From assembly GCA_948146395.1 (NCBI GenBank), contig OX411544.1:88440132-88504131 (forward strand): DNA of 64,000 nucleotides, written 5' to 3'. Both the position numbers and the translations under genes were made by a program. The notes under the pieces were generated by a model. The model had not been told where the DNA came from. It worked only from the letters and a program-made list of their open reading frames with translations, and ran no database searches. The stretch's first letter is position 1; every line of letters begins with the position of its first letter. This document shows positions 22,893 through 35,963 of this stretch, one piece after another. Origin of the DNA: Fragum whitleyi. Lineage: Eukaryota > Mollusca > Bivalvia > Cardiida > Cardiidae.

Positions 22893-25800
22893 CATTTGAA
22901 GAAGCCATTAAAGTATTTATTCCCGGGAGCGGCTATCGATCTTGGTTCTTTCATTGGCCCACACATTCGGCGCGAGTACTGGTGAATTTTCCAGGAAGCG
23001 GAATCGAGAGGGATTAATCTAAGTTGTAAGAACTTGTTTCCCAATCGATGTAAAATAAATAGGTTTTTAAAAGTATTTATTCTATTACCACGTGGATTAT
23101 TCAAATATTATGGGCCAATATACTGGCTTCTTACATCTTTATATAGCGGACAATAAATAAGAATTGGAATTCATCCTCTACCATTCCCTCACAATACGGG
23201 CATGTTCGAGTTTCACGAGGAATTTTGAGATGACGACCTGCTTCTATCATAAGATTATGAGAGGACCCTCTAAATGTAGCCATATCTCTTCTAAATTTAC
23301 GAACATCTAAAATAGAAACGTATGGTTCGAGACCAAAACATAGTTTGAAATTATTATAATAAAAAAGTCTACTACTGTTTTCACAGGTATTCTTCCACGT
23401 TTGAAGAAACTGATCCTTCAATCTACTCTCATATTGAAATAGAAAGGAGTTTATGTTATTGACATATTGATTTTCCCAAACATATCCAAAGCCGTTACTA
23501 TTTAATTCATTTTTTACTAATGTAGCCCAATTTTTACAACCCAATTTATCATAATGCAACATCATTTTATAACAAATTTTGACATAGCGGCTATCCGGAA
23601 GACTAAGGATTCTTTTCCAGTATTTAATACATCTTTTAAACGACTTTATATACATTGGATATCTACCCAGATCTCCAAGGACAGCAAAATTTACTGTTCT
23701 TATATAAACAGACAGAAATTTTTTACAGGCAAAATAATGTAGTAATTCAATAGAATTGGGTTTTTGGAGAGCCCATATCTCTGATCCGTACAGTAAAATA
23801 GCACTTATCTCAAATAATTTAAAAAATGTTTTATATGGGACATTTGCAAGTCTGTTCAGTGATGTGATGAGTGGAGATACAAAAAAGCTCGTTTGGCTTT
23901 TATTGCCATATTTTCTGCCATTTTATAAAAAGAAATATTACTTGAAAACAATAAGCCTACATATGTAAAACCATTCACAACTTCCAATTTTTTGCCATTA
24001 TGATACCACTTTTCTTTTTGGGATAGCTGCCCACCTCTTTTAAATACTAAAGCTTAAAGTCAGTACAAAATTTATTTAATACATTTAATTGTTTTTGAAG
24101 GCCAACAACTGTATCTGAAATAAGAGCTATGTCGTCAGCAAACATTAAAAGGAAGATTTTCATATAATCCGGAAACAATTGAATACCTCGAATTCCTTCC
24201 TTACGGAGTTCTTTTTCAAATTCATTATAAAAATAATGAATAAAATGGGGCTCATTTTACATCCCTGTCTTAAACCAATTGGACTTTCAAAATAATCTGT
24301 ATAACCAAAATTTGTTTTAACGCAAGCCGAGACAGTTTTATAAATAGCCTTAATAGATTTCATTCATTTTCTAGACAAACCTATTTTCTCTAATACTTTG
24401 TTCATTAAATTTCTATCCACAGAATCAAAGGCCTTCCGAAAATCGACAAATGCAAGATAGGCAGCTTTTTTCTTTCTTGTCAGATTTTTGTTTACAATCG
24501 AATAAAGAACAAAGGCATTATCAATGGTCGTATAACCCTCGCGAAATCCAGCTTGCGATTCTGTTAATACATTATATGTATTTACGTAAAAGGTCAATCT
24601 TTTCGTGAGTATTGAAATATAAATTTTACTAAAATTATCCACCAGTGCTATACCACGATAGTTGTCTGGTGAATTTATATCACCTTTTTTGTATAGAGGA
24701 ACAATGATAGACTTAGACCAACCGGTGGGGAATTCTCCCCTTTCAAACAATCTATTAAAAATCACTCTTATATATGGCAGTAAAGCATCGAGCCCATATT
24801 TAACATGTTCCGCAGTCAAATTACCGCAGTCAAATTACCTGCAAATGCTTTATTGATATTTAGTTCTTGTACACATTTAATGATTTCGTCATCTGTAAAT
24901 GGAGAGTTCATGATTTCTTGTGTCAGGTCATCATTATGGCCTAAATCTTGAGGAAATTAATCATTTTCATTTAAAGTTTGCCTCTCTTCTTCATTATTTT
25001 TAAAAAGGAGACTGAAATAATTGAACCATGCTGCTTTACTTATAGCCGGTTCGTTATTTAAACTTATTTTGTTTACCCATTAATGCTTTAATTTCTTTCC
25101 AGAAAGCTGTCTGGTTATTTAAAGAAGATTCTAACCGATCTACAATTCTCTTATCGAATGTCATTTTTTTTTATTTCTACACATGTTTTTATACATTGAT
25201 TTTGAATCTAAATACTCTGCTAAATCCTTAGATTGTCTGCTATATCTAAATTGTCTGAGACATTTAATGGAGTTTTGTTTTGCCTTTCTACACTCAGTGT
25301 CAAACCAGGGTTTATCATACCGTGATTTTGGGGTTCTCTTTTTACCTACTCGCAAAAACGACTCAGAGCTTTTGACAATTGCTTTTTCAAAACAGTTCAC
25401 AATGTAATCAATTGGAGAACATGGGTCATTTACTTTTTCAAAATGTCCATCATCGATGACTGTGGCTAAAGTTTCAACATATTCAGTACATTTATCATTA
25501 GGGATTTTAATGCAAAAATCACCAGTTTCTTCCGTATAATTTTTGATTGAATTTTTACTTATATTGCTTTTTAGTGTAAGTACTAAGGGTAAATGGTCAC
25601 ATTCAGTTTTTGAAAGAATAGAAAAATTTGTAACAAAACTGACAAGGTCGTTAGATACATGTATTATAAAATAATCTTTAGCGCTACAACCGTTTTGATT
25701 TACAAAAGTAAAGTCGCCAACACCCTTATCTTCCCCAATTCTGCCGTTACACACAAAACATACAAAGGTTTTACAAAAATCTAACAATTCTTTGCCATAC

Positions 25801-26393
25801 CGATTAACTTTGCTATCGCGCGATGTCCGGGGCAAATAAATATCATTGTCAAAAATGTCTAACAACTCGTTCAATTCATGAACATTCGAACCAAGAGACA
25901 AAAGCATAGATTGAGACCCAATTCTGGCGTTTAGATCGCCGCAAATTATCAGACTCTTTCCAACCAAATTCTCTTGGTTCAAAGTGTCTTCTAGTATTTG
26001 AAAAACTGATTTTGGTTCATTTTCAAGCATGGGCGAAGTTTCTGGTGGAAAGTAAAGTGAACAAAGTATAACATTTCTTTTTGCCCCGAAAACCGATCCA
26101 TCAGGACTTAATAATACACCATATTCAAACGAACTACATATTCTATTAAATTTACTACAAAGTTCATTTTTAACAAAAACAATTACACCTCCCATATTTC
26201 TACCTCCGCATTTAGATTTTTTAGCTTCACATGAAAACCAGGAAAAACCTGGAAAACTTATATCAGAAATATCAATGCTATTCATCTATGTTTCTTGAAG
26301 AGTGAAAACATCATTTTGGCATAAAACCTTTTGAATATCTGTATTTAAGAGTTTTTGTACCGCACCACCAACATTCCATGTAAATATAGACAT
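22893..26393 (-). pseudogene. LINE ORF2: endonuclease and reverse transcriptase, disrupted
   Basis: ORF2 of a CR1/L2-like non-LTR retrotransposon. It probably starts at 26393 with MSIFTWNVGG, typical of an AP endonuclease; the catalytic Glu of QET is followed at once by an in-frame TAG (about 26286). The endonuclease continues to about 25550 (GDLNARIGSQ; the SDHLP-type motif is ECDHLP). RT spans about 24820-24000, with PLYKKGDINSPDNYRGIAL, ESQAGFREGYTT, VDFRKAFDSVD, GLRQGCKMSP and FADD (24131-24142). A C-terminal domain to about 23000 includes CPYC, whose usual downstream His and Cys are changed to Gln and Val. Damage includes a stop near 24950, a 14-bp tandem duplication at 24809-24836 that shifts the frame, a stop at 24363 and another frameshift before FADD. 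The domain order is complete, so this is a fairly young dead copy. Confidence 0.9.
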
Positions 26394-26539
26394 AATATCT
26401 TGAGGGCTTCGGCCATCACGTTATTGCATTTCTAGATTTTCATTGTCCTGTATATCGCTAGTAGATTCGGATGCATTCGGACCAGCCAGATTTTGAAACG
26501 GATTTGGTGTTGCCATTGAAGTAGATTGGTTACCGGGAT

Positions 26540-27583
26540 TTCAATTTTTCTTACTTACTCTCTTACGTCTATACAATTTACCATTATTAAAGTAACCCTC
26601 ATAACCCTGATTATTAAGCTCCTTCAATTTCATTCTTTGGGTAAAAGATAAGTCATTTGAAATTCTAATACCAATATTTCGCAAAGCACTCTATAATGAA
26701 ATAAATTGGCTATCGATTCATAGTTCAGAAATTTTGCTATAACCATTCTGCTTTTACCGTCGTTACGCTTCACACCGATTCGTCTTGCACTACTAATAAT
26801 ATTCTCTTCGCCTCTCTCTTCTTCGGGGATAACACTCAATAATGTTTCATTGACATACTTGGCTAGGTTACTGTTTTCTGAGTCCATTTCTTCTAGTCCG
26901 AATATTCTAAGTGAACATTTAAGTCTTTCTGTTTCTATAACTTGCAACTGCTTTTCGATTAAATCTAGACGATAGTGTTCATGATCATCCGAATATGAAA
27001 TATGTGCCATATCGTTCTGTAGTGTTTCAGTTTTCCCCTCTAATTCATCAACTTAACATTCCATTTTAGCAACTCTTGTTTCGAGTAAACACTGTTTATT
27101 TTCCACCTTTTGAACCATAGTTTTAATGCTAGTCATTTCGCTTTTCACACTAGTGATATCATCTTTAACTTGCACTAGATCATTCCTCACATGTCGCATT
27201 TGATCTGTAAAATGTTTTTTACTATCTTCAATTGCGCTCAATATAGCAGCAGTGTCAACAGATGGACCCGGGTTCAATTCGACATCACTCGACAACAGTA
27301 GTAATCGCTCATATAGAATTGCATAGTCTGAATATGATGTGATATCTCTATCTGGGGTATTAAAAGTCTTGTTCAAAAGTAACCACGGACAATCTTGATT
27401 CATGATATCAAATCTAATGTCAATTAATGACGCATGTTTGTATGCTACTAAGGTTAAATATATAGAACATGTTATCAACATTAACAATAGACATGTAGCC
27501 ATACATCTAAGATGAATATCAGGCCCCTTCGTAAAGGGATTGTACTTGTGATTCTGGATTAATTTTTTACAATGTTTTCTCAA
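26540..27583 (-). pseudogene. LINE ORF1 with 2A-type motif and coiled coil, one stop and one frameshift
   Basis: ORF1 of the same LINE, about 150 bp upstream of ORF2. In order, from 27583 it encodes a basic N-terminus, a hydrophobic segment (about residues 28-48, CLLLMLITCSIYLTLVAY), a 2A-type motif DVELNPGP (residues about 100-107), a coiled coil (about 115-175, heptads such as VKDDITSVKSEMTSIK) and an RNA-binding/C-terminal region (SLRIFGLEEM, then ISSARRIGVKR, ending in IGIRISNDLSFTQR). A single in-frame TAA at 27053-27055 separates two parts that are otherwise in one frame. A frameshift near 26690 is needed to reach the natural C-terminus at about 26540. The hydrophobic segment ahead of a ribosome-skipping motif would give a separate small membrane or signal peptide; that role is inference. 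Confidence 0.8.
27263..27286 (-). other. 2A ribosome-skipping motif (DVELNPGP)
   Basis: The eight codons spell DVELNPGP, matching the D-V/I-E-x-N-P-G-P consensus, and are preceded by a Leu-rich YERLLLLSS segment as in functional 2As. Such motifs are documented in ORF1 of some APE-type non-LTR retrotransposons of invertebrates. The predicted break is between the final Gly and Pro. Confidence 0.75.
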
Positions 27584-27599
27584 TTTTTACACAAAACAG

Positions 27600-28430
27600 C
27601 CGATCCTGGCACGATAAACATTTATATCTATACCCATTTTGTAGACAATATCCTACGGAGCCCTCGGCACTTTGATTATCAGCGGACAAAAATATTAGCT
27701 TTCAGGTGGAATTTACATATATAGCTAACCTTCTGTGGCTGCTAATAATGATAAAAGAAAATCCTAAGTGCGCTTTACTGCAATTACGATAATAACAAAA
27801 TAGATTATAATTATTTTGAAGCTTAAATGAAAATACTAAGTACAAAGGGAGACAAATTATTTGAAACTATTTGAAATTTACAACAGTGGCATGGATGTGT
27901 TATCGGTTTGGCTCTTTACTGTAAAAGCTTGGCCGGATTCACAATGACCCACAGTCTAAGCTCGGTGGAGAAAACGTCAAATAAACAATAAGTTATTCAC
28001 AAACAACTCTTATTTATAACAGCTGGATATATGTTATAAGCTAACAATCTATTACCATGCTTAATTGTCGTCCTATCCCCTAGTGACCAAGTCCTAGACG
28101 AGTAAAGTGTGACTAGTCGACTTTACAATACACGTACTGTATATCGTAAAAACGACTACTCATGCGTGACGATTTGTCAATTATGAATGATAAGAGTAGT
28201 TTACACGTGGTCAAGTGGTCAATCCGGTTTCTCAAGCTAGGAAAATGTACACAAATACATACACAGTTCAAATAACTGAAAAAACCTTAAATGTTAGCAA
28301 ATTTAAACAAGCGACATAAAGAAGAATAGTTTTTAGTTTAAATCCAAATGAAATAATTGATACCAAACCGACTTTTTTAATAAAGTCATAAAATTTTACG
28401 AGAGCCAAACCAAAACACGTCCACCATGTT
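27600..28430. other. Region upstream of the LINE, nothing recognised
   Basis: AT-rich sequence 5' of LINE ORF1 may include its 5' UTR, but I cannot mark its boundary. No gene is visible to 28430. Confidence 0.35.
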
Positions 28431-28439
28431 CAACTGGTT

Positions 28440-29345
28440 CCCTGTCCTACAATCACTCTGACAAAATTTCTGGTTGATCGGGCAATTTCAGATTGATCGA
28501 CAAAAAGTGCGAACTCTTGGGTGTAATCAAAGTTTTTCTAAGATCTGACTCCGTGACCTAGTTTTTAACCCCACTTGACCCAACTTGGAGTCGTCTGAGA
28601 TTTTATCAAAACAAACATTCTGACAAGGCTTCAGGTTTTTCAGGCATAAAATGTGACCTCGAGTGCATACAAGGTTTTTTCTAAGAATTGACCCCATGAT
28701 CTGGGTTTGATCAGAGTATACCGAATTTCAAATTTGTCCAGAACATTTTCGAGACAACCATTCTGACCAATTTTTAGGTTGATCGGGCAAAACTTTGGCT
28801 TCTAGAGAGCATAAAAGTTTTTTTCTCTAAGATTTTACCCCGTGACCTAAGGTTTTCACCCCACTTGACGCAATTTCGAACTTATACGAGATTTTATCAA
28901 GACAGTCATTCTGATCAAATTTCAGATTTATTTGGCAAAAAATGTGACCTTTAGAGTACACAAGGTTATCTAAGATTTGACTCAATGACCTTGTTTAAAC
29001 CCAACTTGACTTAATTTCGAGCTCGTCTGATGTCCTTTAGCAAGACAACCATTCTGACCGAATTTCATGTTGATCGAGCAAAAATACGTGGCCTCCAGAG
29101 TGTATGGAAGGTTTTTCTAAGATAAGACCCCGTAACATAGTTTTTGACTCCCACTTGACCCAACTTCGAACTCATTTGAGACTTTATCAAGACAGTCATT
29201 CTGACCAAATTTCTAGTTGAACGAGCAAAAAAAGTGGAGCCTAGAATGCATACAAGGGAAATGTTAACGACACTCGACGGACGACAGACGATTGACGACG
29301 GACATTACACCTAACCACAAAACCTCACCTTGAGCACTTCGTGCT
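28440..29345. repeat. Tandem ~150-bp monomer array, type III, with terminal hairpin
   Basis: Units share a gaccccgtgacctagttttt core and cattctgaccaaatttcagg. Cores fall near 28548, 28690, 28848, 28982 and 29127, about 145-150 bp apart. The right end has gacggacgacagacg (about 29276) and then agcacttcgtgct, a perfect 5-bp-stem hairpin (29334-29346), followed by aagata. A CGGACG-rich segment plus a terminal hairpin recalls the ends of Helitron-related non-coding elements, but I cannot show the other end. Confidence 0.7.
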
Positions 29346-29349
29346 AAGA

Positions 29350-31040
29350 TATGATAAACAGAGATGAACATTTTAAGTAACCTTTTGCTTTTAGAGTATT
29401 TCTTGAAAAATAGGGGTCAACTTATTACATATATTTGATGTCATGATGACAACATGTTTCCCTTATACTTGTCAATTAAATTGTGATATGTTCACCCCAC
29501 TAAAAAGAGTTTGAAAATTGCAGTGCAACAATGTAGTAAAGAATTATAAGATTTGGAAAGTAAAGCAGATATTATGGATCACCCTGTCCATATATGTACA
29601 TGCATTTATGTACTAACATGAATATTGAATAGCAAAATATTCTATTTTAAAATAGAATTCATATGTGCTTATAAATGAGTTTTGTATGTGGAAATGGGTT
29701 ATTTATGTTAGTCCAGAAGTAGCCGAGCCCGGTAAGTTGATAACGCGTCGCTTTGTCATTCCTGGAATTATGTGTTTCTCATGTCTCGGCAAACTTTCAT
29801 TGATATTTGTTTATCTCAAGTGTTTGTGACAAGAGTCATTTATATCCCCTCTATGAACGTATGCCAAGAGTACGTATATGTCGATGAGCTGCTGCCGCCC
29901 CGATATAAATCTCTATCTGCTTGTCTGAAAAAATCCCTTAACATTGCCAATTTCTTTTAGTCTTTTATGTCTGATTATTATTTGATTGTTTGTTTCTGTG
30001 TGAGTATAGTTATAAAAAATCATGAAATCTCTTTCCTGTTGTAAATTTGCTCGAGTTGATATGCCATGTCCAAATTCGTAGACATTTTTAAAGGACATTG
30101 GTCAACAAGAATATCATATTTTTGTGTGTCTACTTTCAGCATTCAAAAGATGATAAACTATACGGTAATCCAACATCCAAAAAAGAAGAAAGTTATTACA
30201 GGAAACTTGATAAAGGAATTTTAACAGAGGCCATACCTTTCAAACGAAAAAGCATCATGCTGTATCATATGTAGTTAAAGATCGAGGAAACTTTTTAAAT
30301 TGCCAACGATAAATCGTAAAGAGAACAGTTACAAAAAATAAAAAAAAAATGTTCGATTTATGAAACGCGTCAAAAGGCAGAACTTACAAACAAAAGAAAG
30401 AATCAAAACCAGTAAAGAAGCCGCAGTAACTATGCGATATCACAGACCTCGATTTTTGTATAACTAAGACATTGAATGATGTTTTTTCACAAAACCGTCC
30501 TGTACACCTTTTTTTCGAAAACCTATCACAAAATTCCGTTTAGTACCTATTCGGCCATCGTGTGGTCCCAGAGAGATAAGTTCAAAAGAAAATGTTTAGG
30601 CCGATTCACATAGCACGATGTTCGAATGGTGATCATGCGATGCATTAAGGTGTGTCCTACGGCCCTGATTTTTATTAAAATTTGCATGGCTGTTTCTAAT
30701 AGCATGGATACTCTATCGATAGCCGCACGCTAATTATACTTTTTGGGTTACTGTGAGTACACGTATTACATAAGGGCTTTGTGAGACAAATATAAGCTAG
30801 GTTTTATGGAATTCAAATGAATTGTTAGTCTTGCAAGGAAGTTATACTTATCTAACAAGTGATCGGATATAGCCAAAGATCTACAAAAAGATACTCAAAT
30901 GATAATAACACCCATCTGTAATCAAAACAGAAGCATAGTAAACGCGCTTGTCGTTTATCTTATCAAATATTTAAACGTGAATATGAGAGGAATCCGTGTC
31001 GTAAATCGCAGCTAATTATACAGTTAAAAAAAAGGGTCCA
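29350..31040. other. Intergenic stretch, no gene recognised
   Basis: Short frames only. A tagccgagcccgg sequence at 29709 resembles a pol III A box, but no B box follows, so I make no tRNA or SINE call. Confidence 0.35.
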
Positions 31041-31049
31041 TGCAGCTAA

Positions 31050-31461
31050 TGGTACAAAGAACCTTTCTGGGGTGCCTGGATAAAATCTTGTTTATTTTCA
31101 TAAAAACAACACGGATCCGTCTCATGATTATATTGTCATAAAGGTTATTGTTTCTTTTGTATTCGAGTACAATCAAAAGAGGGTTTGATGCATTTCCAAT
31201 TTGAAAAAATGGAAATGAACAAGCAGTTAAGGCGGTCGCCGAGGGCAAACACCAGTGATTGATTTCGTTTGATGTCGTGATCGTAACATTAACTAAAGGA
31301 ACAATATCTTACCTTTCTTTTAAGAGGTTTTCCTATTGGTTCTGCCCAGTCGTTTTAGCACAATTACGATTTTAATTAATGTTGTAAACCGCAGCTTACT
31401 GATAAGCGACGAACAGACATCGCAGCTTCCTATTAGCGAATCTGTACATTGGTCCACTGTG
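31050..31461 (-). repeat. 0.4-kb repeat with small conserved ORF, copy B
   Basis: Inverted copy of 19079-19495, beginning (minus strand, from 31461) with cacagtggaccaatgtacag. The GGTAAGATATT donor-like site is at about 31309. The frame runs from upstream of 31248 to about 31024 and encodes the same landmarks (ACSFPFF, NPLLIV, VFMKIN). It stays open further upstream than copy A. Function unknown. Confidence 0.55.
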
Positions 31462-31469
31462 AAAATATG

Positions 31470-32610
31470 CAACTAGAAAAAAGTCGACAGATAGAAAAAT
31501 GTCTACCAAAGTGGGTTCTGGCTAAGTAACTAGGCCAATTTCGAGGATGTAACACGGATACATTTTCATGTTTGTAACCTTTTTAATATCCTTTGGTCCA
31601 TGTTTTATGTAGAAAAGAGTGACCTGCATTCAAATAAGAAATAATGGCGAAACATTAAAGAAGTGGTACCCTGCTTTGTATGTGCACTTTAATATAAAGC
31701 AATGACTTATATGAAACGGTTGCAAAATCTTTGTCATCCTTACCACGGGACTTTGCTTAAGCATATTCATTTTACATCGATTGGGAAACAAGTTCTACAA
31801 CTTTTTGGAAAATTTGGATCTCTGGAGATAGACAAAAAACTCTCGACAAAAAAATGTAACAACAACTGTGGAAAAAAACTCACAAAAATGACTCGCATAC
31901 CTTTTCAATCAAAAACCAAGGGTGATTTTTCTGATTTTCCGGCCAATAAAAACAGTCAAAGCTATGGGTATACTGATTTCCAAAGGAAACTTAGCAATAC
32001 CACTCATCCCAATTAGCTATTTGCTAATATTGAACTCAGATTTTAAATAGGCATTCTTGGATATTCAGTACAAAAGTACACACAACGAGGTTTATTGGAG
32101 CAATAATTGGCTTAATAAATTTGCTGACTTTTTTAATACATAATGTTTCCTTAATTGTATTTCCATCCATGTACATCTGTTATGAAGATCTGATCTTATG
32201 TATAGGGATATCGCAATAAATTGAGTATAAATTTTGAGACAATGTTCATCTAGCGCTTGATGCACTTGTGAAACACATAAAAGAGGTATCTTTCTTGTGG
32301 TTTTTTTTTTTTTTTTTTTTTTTTGGTTTGCTTTTGTGCCATTTAACAAACATGCCAATTATCAAGTTAAAGTCTTCAGTAGAAACAATGTTATAAACAG
32401 GGTATAAGTTTATAACAGTAACATCACCAACTCAAACACCTACACGGTGGACTGCTTTTTCTTCTACAGCCGAGTTAAAAAAGACTCATGAAAAAGAAGA
32501 ATCTAGAGGTGGTATTAAAATTAGAATTTTCAACAGATAATGATTTGCTATAAGACCTTTTTGACTGTGTAAAGTATGTAAATAAATTTCATTAAGAGAA
32601 TCATAATAAT
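31470..32610. other. Unassigned stretch with a 104-codon frame
   Basis: The frame at 31702-32016 (plus) is Lys/Asn-rich and matches no family I know. Bases about 31765-31797 match, on the minus strand, about 30 bases just past the LINE ORF2 end (cgattgggaaacaagttct, 23016-23048), so part of it may be a LINE-derived or shared repeat. A 20-base T run lies at about 32304-32324. Confidence 0.35.
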
Positions 32611-32621
32611 AAACTATTCGT

Positions 32622-32874
<253 letters not shown>

Positions 32875-32962
32875 CTATAGCATGAAATTTCTAGAATGGT
32901 CTAGGTTATGAAAGGAAAATTACATAATTGATTTCAATTTCCTCGGAATTGCATAGAAATAG

Positions 32963-33117
32963 GGGATAATCAACTGGTTATGGCTGATATGAAAAATATT
33001 TCACGAGAATGCGTTATTATGCGTTAAAAAACGAGTCCGTATGACGAGTTTTTAACAGCCTTATAACGTATTCGAGTGAAATATTTTTTCATACCAGACA
33101 TAACCAGTTGATAATTC
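32963..33117. mobile_element. Long palindrome, MITE-like
   Basis: Arms of about 65-70 bp face each other. The left arm begins ggataatcaactggttatgg and the right arm ends ataaccagttgataattct. Inner stem segments such as gaaaaatatttcacgagaat and attcgagtgaaatatttttt pair, and the loop is around cgagtccgtatgacgag. It contains no coding sequence. A frame starting inside its right arm (33108-33371) is incidental. Confidence 0.8.
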
Positions 33118-33129
33118 TATTTATCATAT

Positions 33130-35235
33130 TCCATACAACTATATTTTTTATTCCTGAAATAAGGTTTTATGTCATTTTCTATCGTCGGCCCTTCCGAATT
33201 CCGCGTATTGATATCAAGAAAATTGTCTTTTTAAATATTTCTTATCGCCATCTTGGATTACGATTAAAAAATCGAGAAAAGATACTTTTAAGCAAAAATC
33301 TTTTCTCTGGACGTTGTACAATTTTAAGACGAGAGGAGAAGGTAGTTTGGGCGAAGATTCAAATTCTGTAGGCCTAAAAGTTCGACAACTTTGTCAACGA
33401 TGTAAAAATAAGATCACCGGGATTTTTGAAAAGCGACAGGGTACCAAGATGGCCATACTAGAAGAATTGTGCAGTCTGTGATCACTCAATCCCCCGAGAT
33501 GAGCTTTTATAATCAACTTAGGCTCGGGCTGGATTGGGTGTTTGTCGCTAAAACTACAAAGTCATCGGATTTCGAGCTTTCGGAAAACGCCTTAAGTCAC
33601 AGAATAAAAAAGTAGATCCTCCAGTTAAACTGAAAAGTGTTATGTCACTAGTTATGATATCAAAATTTATTACACTGGGAAATCCTGAAATTTCACCGAC
33701 AGAAATATAATAAAGTAGAAATTGTTCAGGAAAAGTGAAATTAACGCTAAAATGCAAATACGGGGCGCTTTCTAGAGAAAAGCAATCATCTCTTGCTTTG
33801 AAAATCGCTTCTGAACCAAGTTCATTATGACATTCACCACCATATTCAAGATGGTTTGGATTGGAACACTCTAAGACTGGTGAAGTATTGTCAATAAATA
33901 CCCTCTATCAGTCCGCGGCAATGAATCAGTTGTGTTCTTGATAACCCAACGGTGTCCGATATAACCTGTCCTATGGCTTGTTCTCTGAAACTACTGTTCA
34001 AAATTCAACCATATTTTGCAGCATTATCCCCGAGACATTTTTTTTCAGTTTTTTTCGTGAGCGCTTTGCTACATTTATGATATACGTAAGACTGGTCACT
34101 ATAATACATGTCTGGTCGCTTTTATTAAATTTTCGATGCCTCTAATATATATGCCCGGAAAGTAATGTAATAATCGCAATGACTTAACAGTTATCCGTAC
34201 AGCAATCGTGAACGGTCACTTTTCAAATCGGAAGTAGTCATAAGTCACTCGTAATATTCCGTAAAAAGTAATCGTGACAAATTGAATTAAATTAGGTTAT
34301 AAACAGACTTGCTTACGGAACAAAAATCAGACAAAAGAGTTTTGTCAGTCTCGCGAATAACTATGAACCAGAAAGAGAAGTTAACGGAAGCGAACGTGTT
34401 ATTTTCGGTTACTTGTAGATTCTAGCAAATGACTACCAGCGATGACTTCTTGTAGATTGTTATATGCCATATGACGGGCGCTATTGCCTATCTATAGATA
34501 AAGTAGGGTTAAGGGTTGCCATACCTTTCTGGTGCCTTTTGAAAACATAGTCTGATTATCTGTATGATGAAAGAAAATATTGGTAAAAACAGATTATCAT
34601 CAGGTTGACGGACAACAGATTGAAATAATCGTTAATAAATAAAATATATGTATTAAATATTTTTGTGTAGGCTCCGGCAAGTCAATGATTGTACGGGGAT
34701 GAAGATGTCTTAATTCATCGGAAAGAGCTTTCGTTTAAAAGCTACTGATGGCTGGTCACACCCACTAAACTCAGGGCGTAGTTTCTTTGAAATTACAAAT
34801 AACATACATGTATGCAAAATCAATATGATGTGTCAGGTCAGGAAAATCGTTGGGGCACATTAAATGTTTTTACTAAAGGTTGTTGAAGATCTTTTTACGA
34901 TGTGTATAAGTCCCGACCAATGAACGAGTTTGACAATTATGCATTGGGTCTTGAAGTGCACTTCCAGTCTTGCCTAGGTTAATGCTTCGATAGGTCATTT
35001 TTATTACATAGGCGGCTAGTAAGTATGTGGTACAAAGGAGGGTGGCCACGACTGACTGGATTCGCATTCGGACACAACTCAGCCAATCTCAGGATCAAAC
35101 TCGGATGTACAAAGACGGACTATCCTGAAAAAATAACGGGAAAACCTTGGAAAAACTCGATGACGTCAGTTAAAATTGCGTTAGCTCTCGAAACTTTGGG
35201 TGAAACATTCGGCGTCGCCAAAGCTACTTATTTTA
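33130..35235. other. Intergenic stretch, no gene recognised
   Basis: AT-rich. The only link to another locus is the cggtgtccgatataacc edge motif at 33952, the reverse complement of the sequence at about 14570. Confidence 0.35.
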
Positions 35236-35242
35236 ATTTTCT

Positions 35243-35963
35243 AAATATCTCATTTATTCTTTCATTAAGACAATGCATTTTTTGCAATTTGAAACTTGGC
35301 ATCGAAAAGAAAAGTATCTCTTACTTTTTTATCTTCATTTTAAAAGAATGATAAAAGAAGAGACAATTTTGCTTTTGTAAAAATAATTCCTCAATCACAA
35401 AGTAGTTGTAGTTATGATATTAAGAAAACTCTTAAATAAGAATGCATGGTATGATTGAACAACGATAAATAATGTCAACAATTTACTGCAATGTTTCAAT
35501 TCTGTTGCAAGATTTTATGGGTAATATCATACTTGGAAGGAGATAAACATATTTTTGACGAAAAAAAACTTTTCTTTTAAATAAATTATTTTCTTGACAT
35601 TGCTGTAAATTCATTCTTTTTTATGTATACAAATTTCTACCTTCAATTGATCTAGATTATTTCATCACTTTTTGTCACTTTCTAATTTGTAGATTTAATT
35701 TAATCACAGTGTTTTTAAGTCATAAATATATTAAACTTTAAACACTTTAAAAAATTCACAAACTTTCTGTTTAAATAAAATATAAATATTCTATTTTTTA
35801 CTCTTTTCAAATCTATTGATGAAATAGTAATGACCAATAATGGTCGATGTCATGTGTAGAATATGAAGGGTGATTGACCCCCTAGGGTGATTCAGAGAGA
35901 TTAACAATTAGCTTATCAGTAGGGGTTCTGAATATACAACATTCCTTAAACCAGGTCTTTAAC
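35243..35963. repeat. 0.75-kb direct duplication, copy 1
   Basis: Collinear with 36411-37212. Shared landmarks are cctcaatcacaaagtagttg (here 35389), gatattaagaaaactcttaa, tggaaggagataaacat and the end cttaaaccaggtctttaa. The copies are well diverged with small indels, so the duplication is not recent. Confidence 0.75.

Noticed and set aside
29700..29760. Possible tRNA or SINE head (tagccgagcccgg)
   Set aside because: Only an A box-like word is present; no B box or cloverleaf follows.
33108..33371. 87-codon hydrophobic plus-strand frame
   Set aside because: It starts inside a palindrome arm and shows no recognisable protein.
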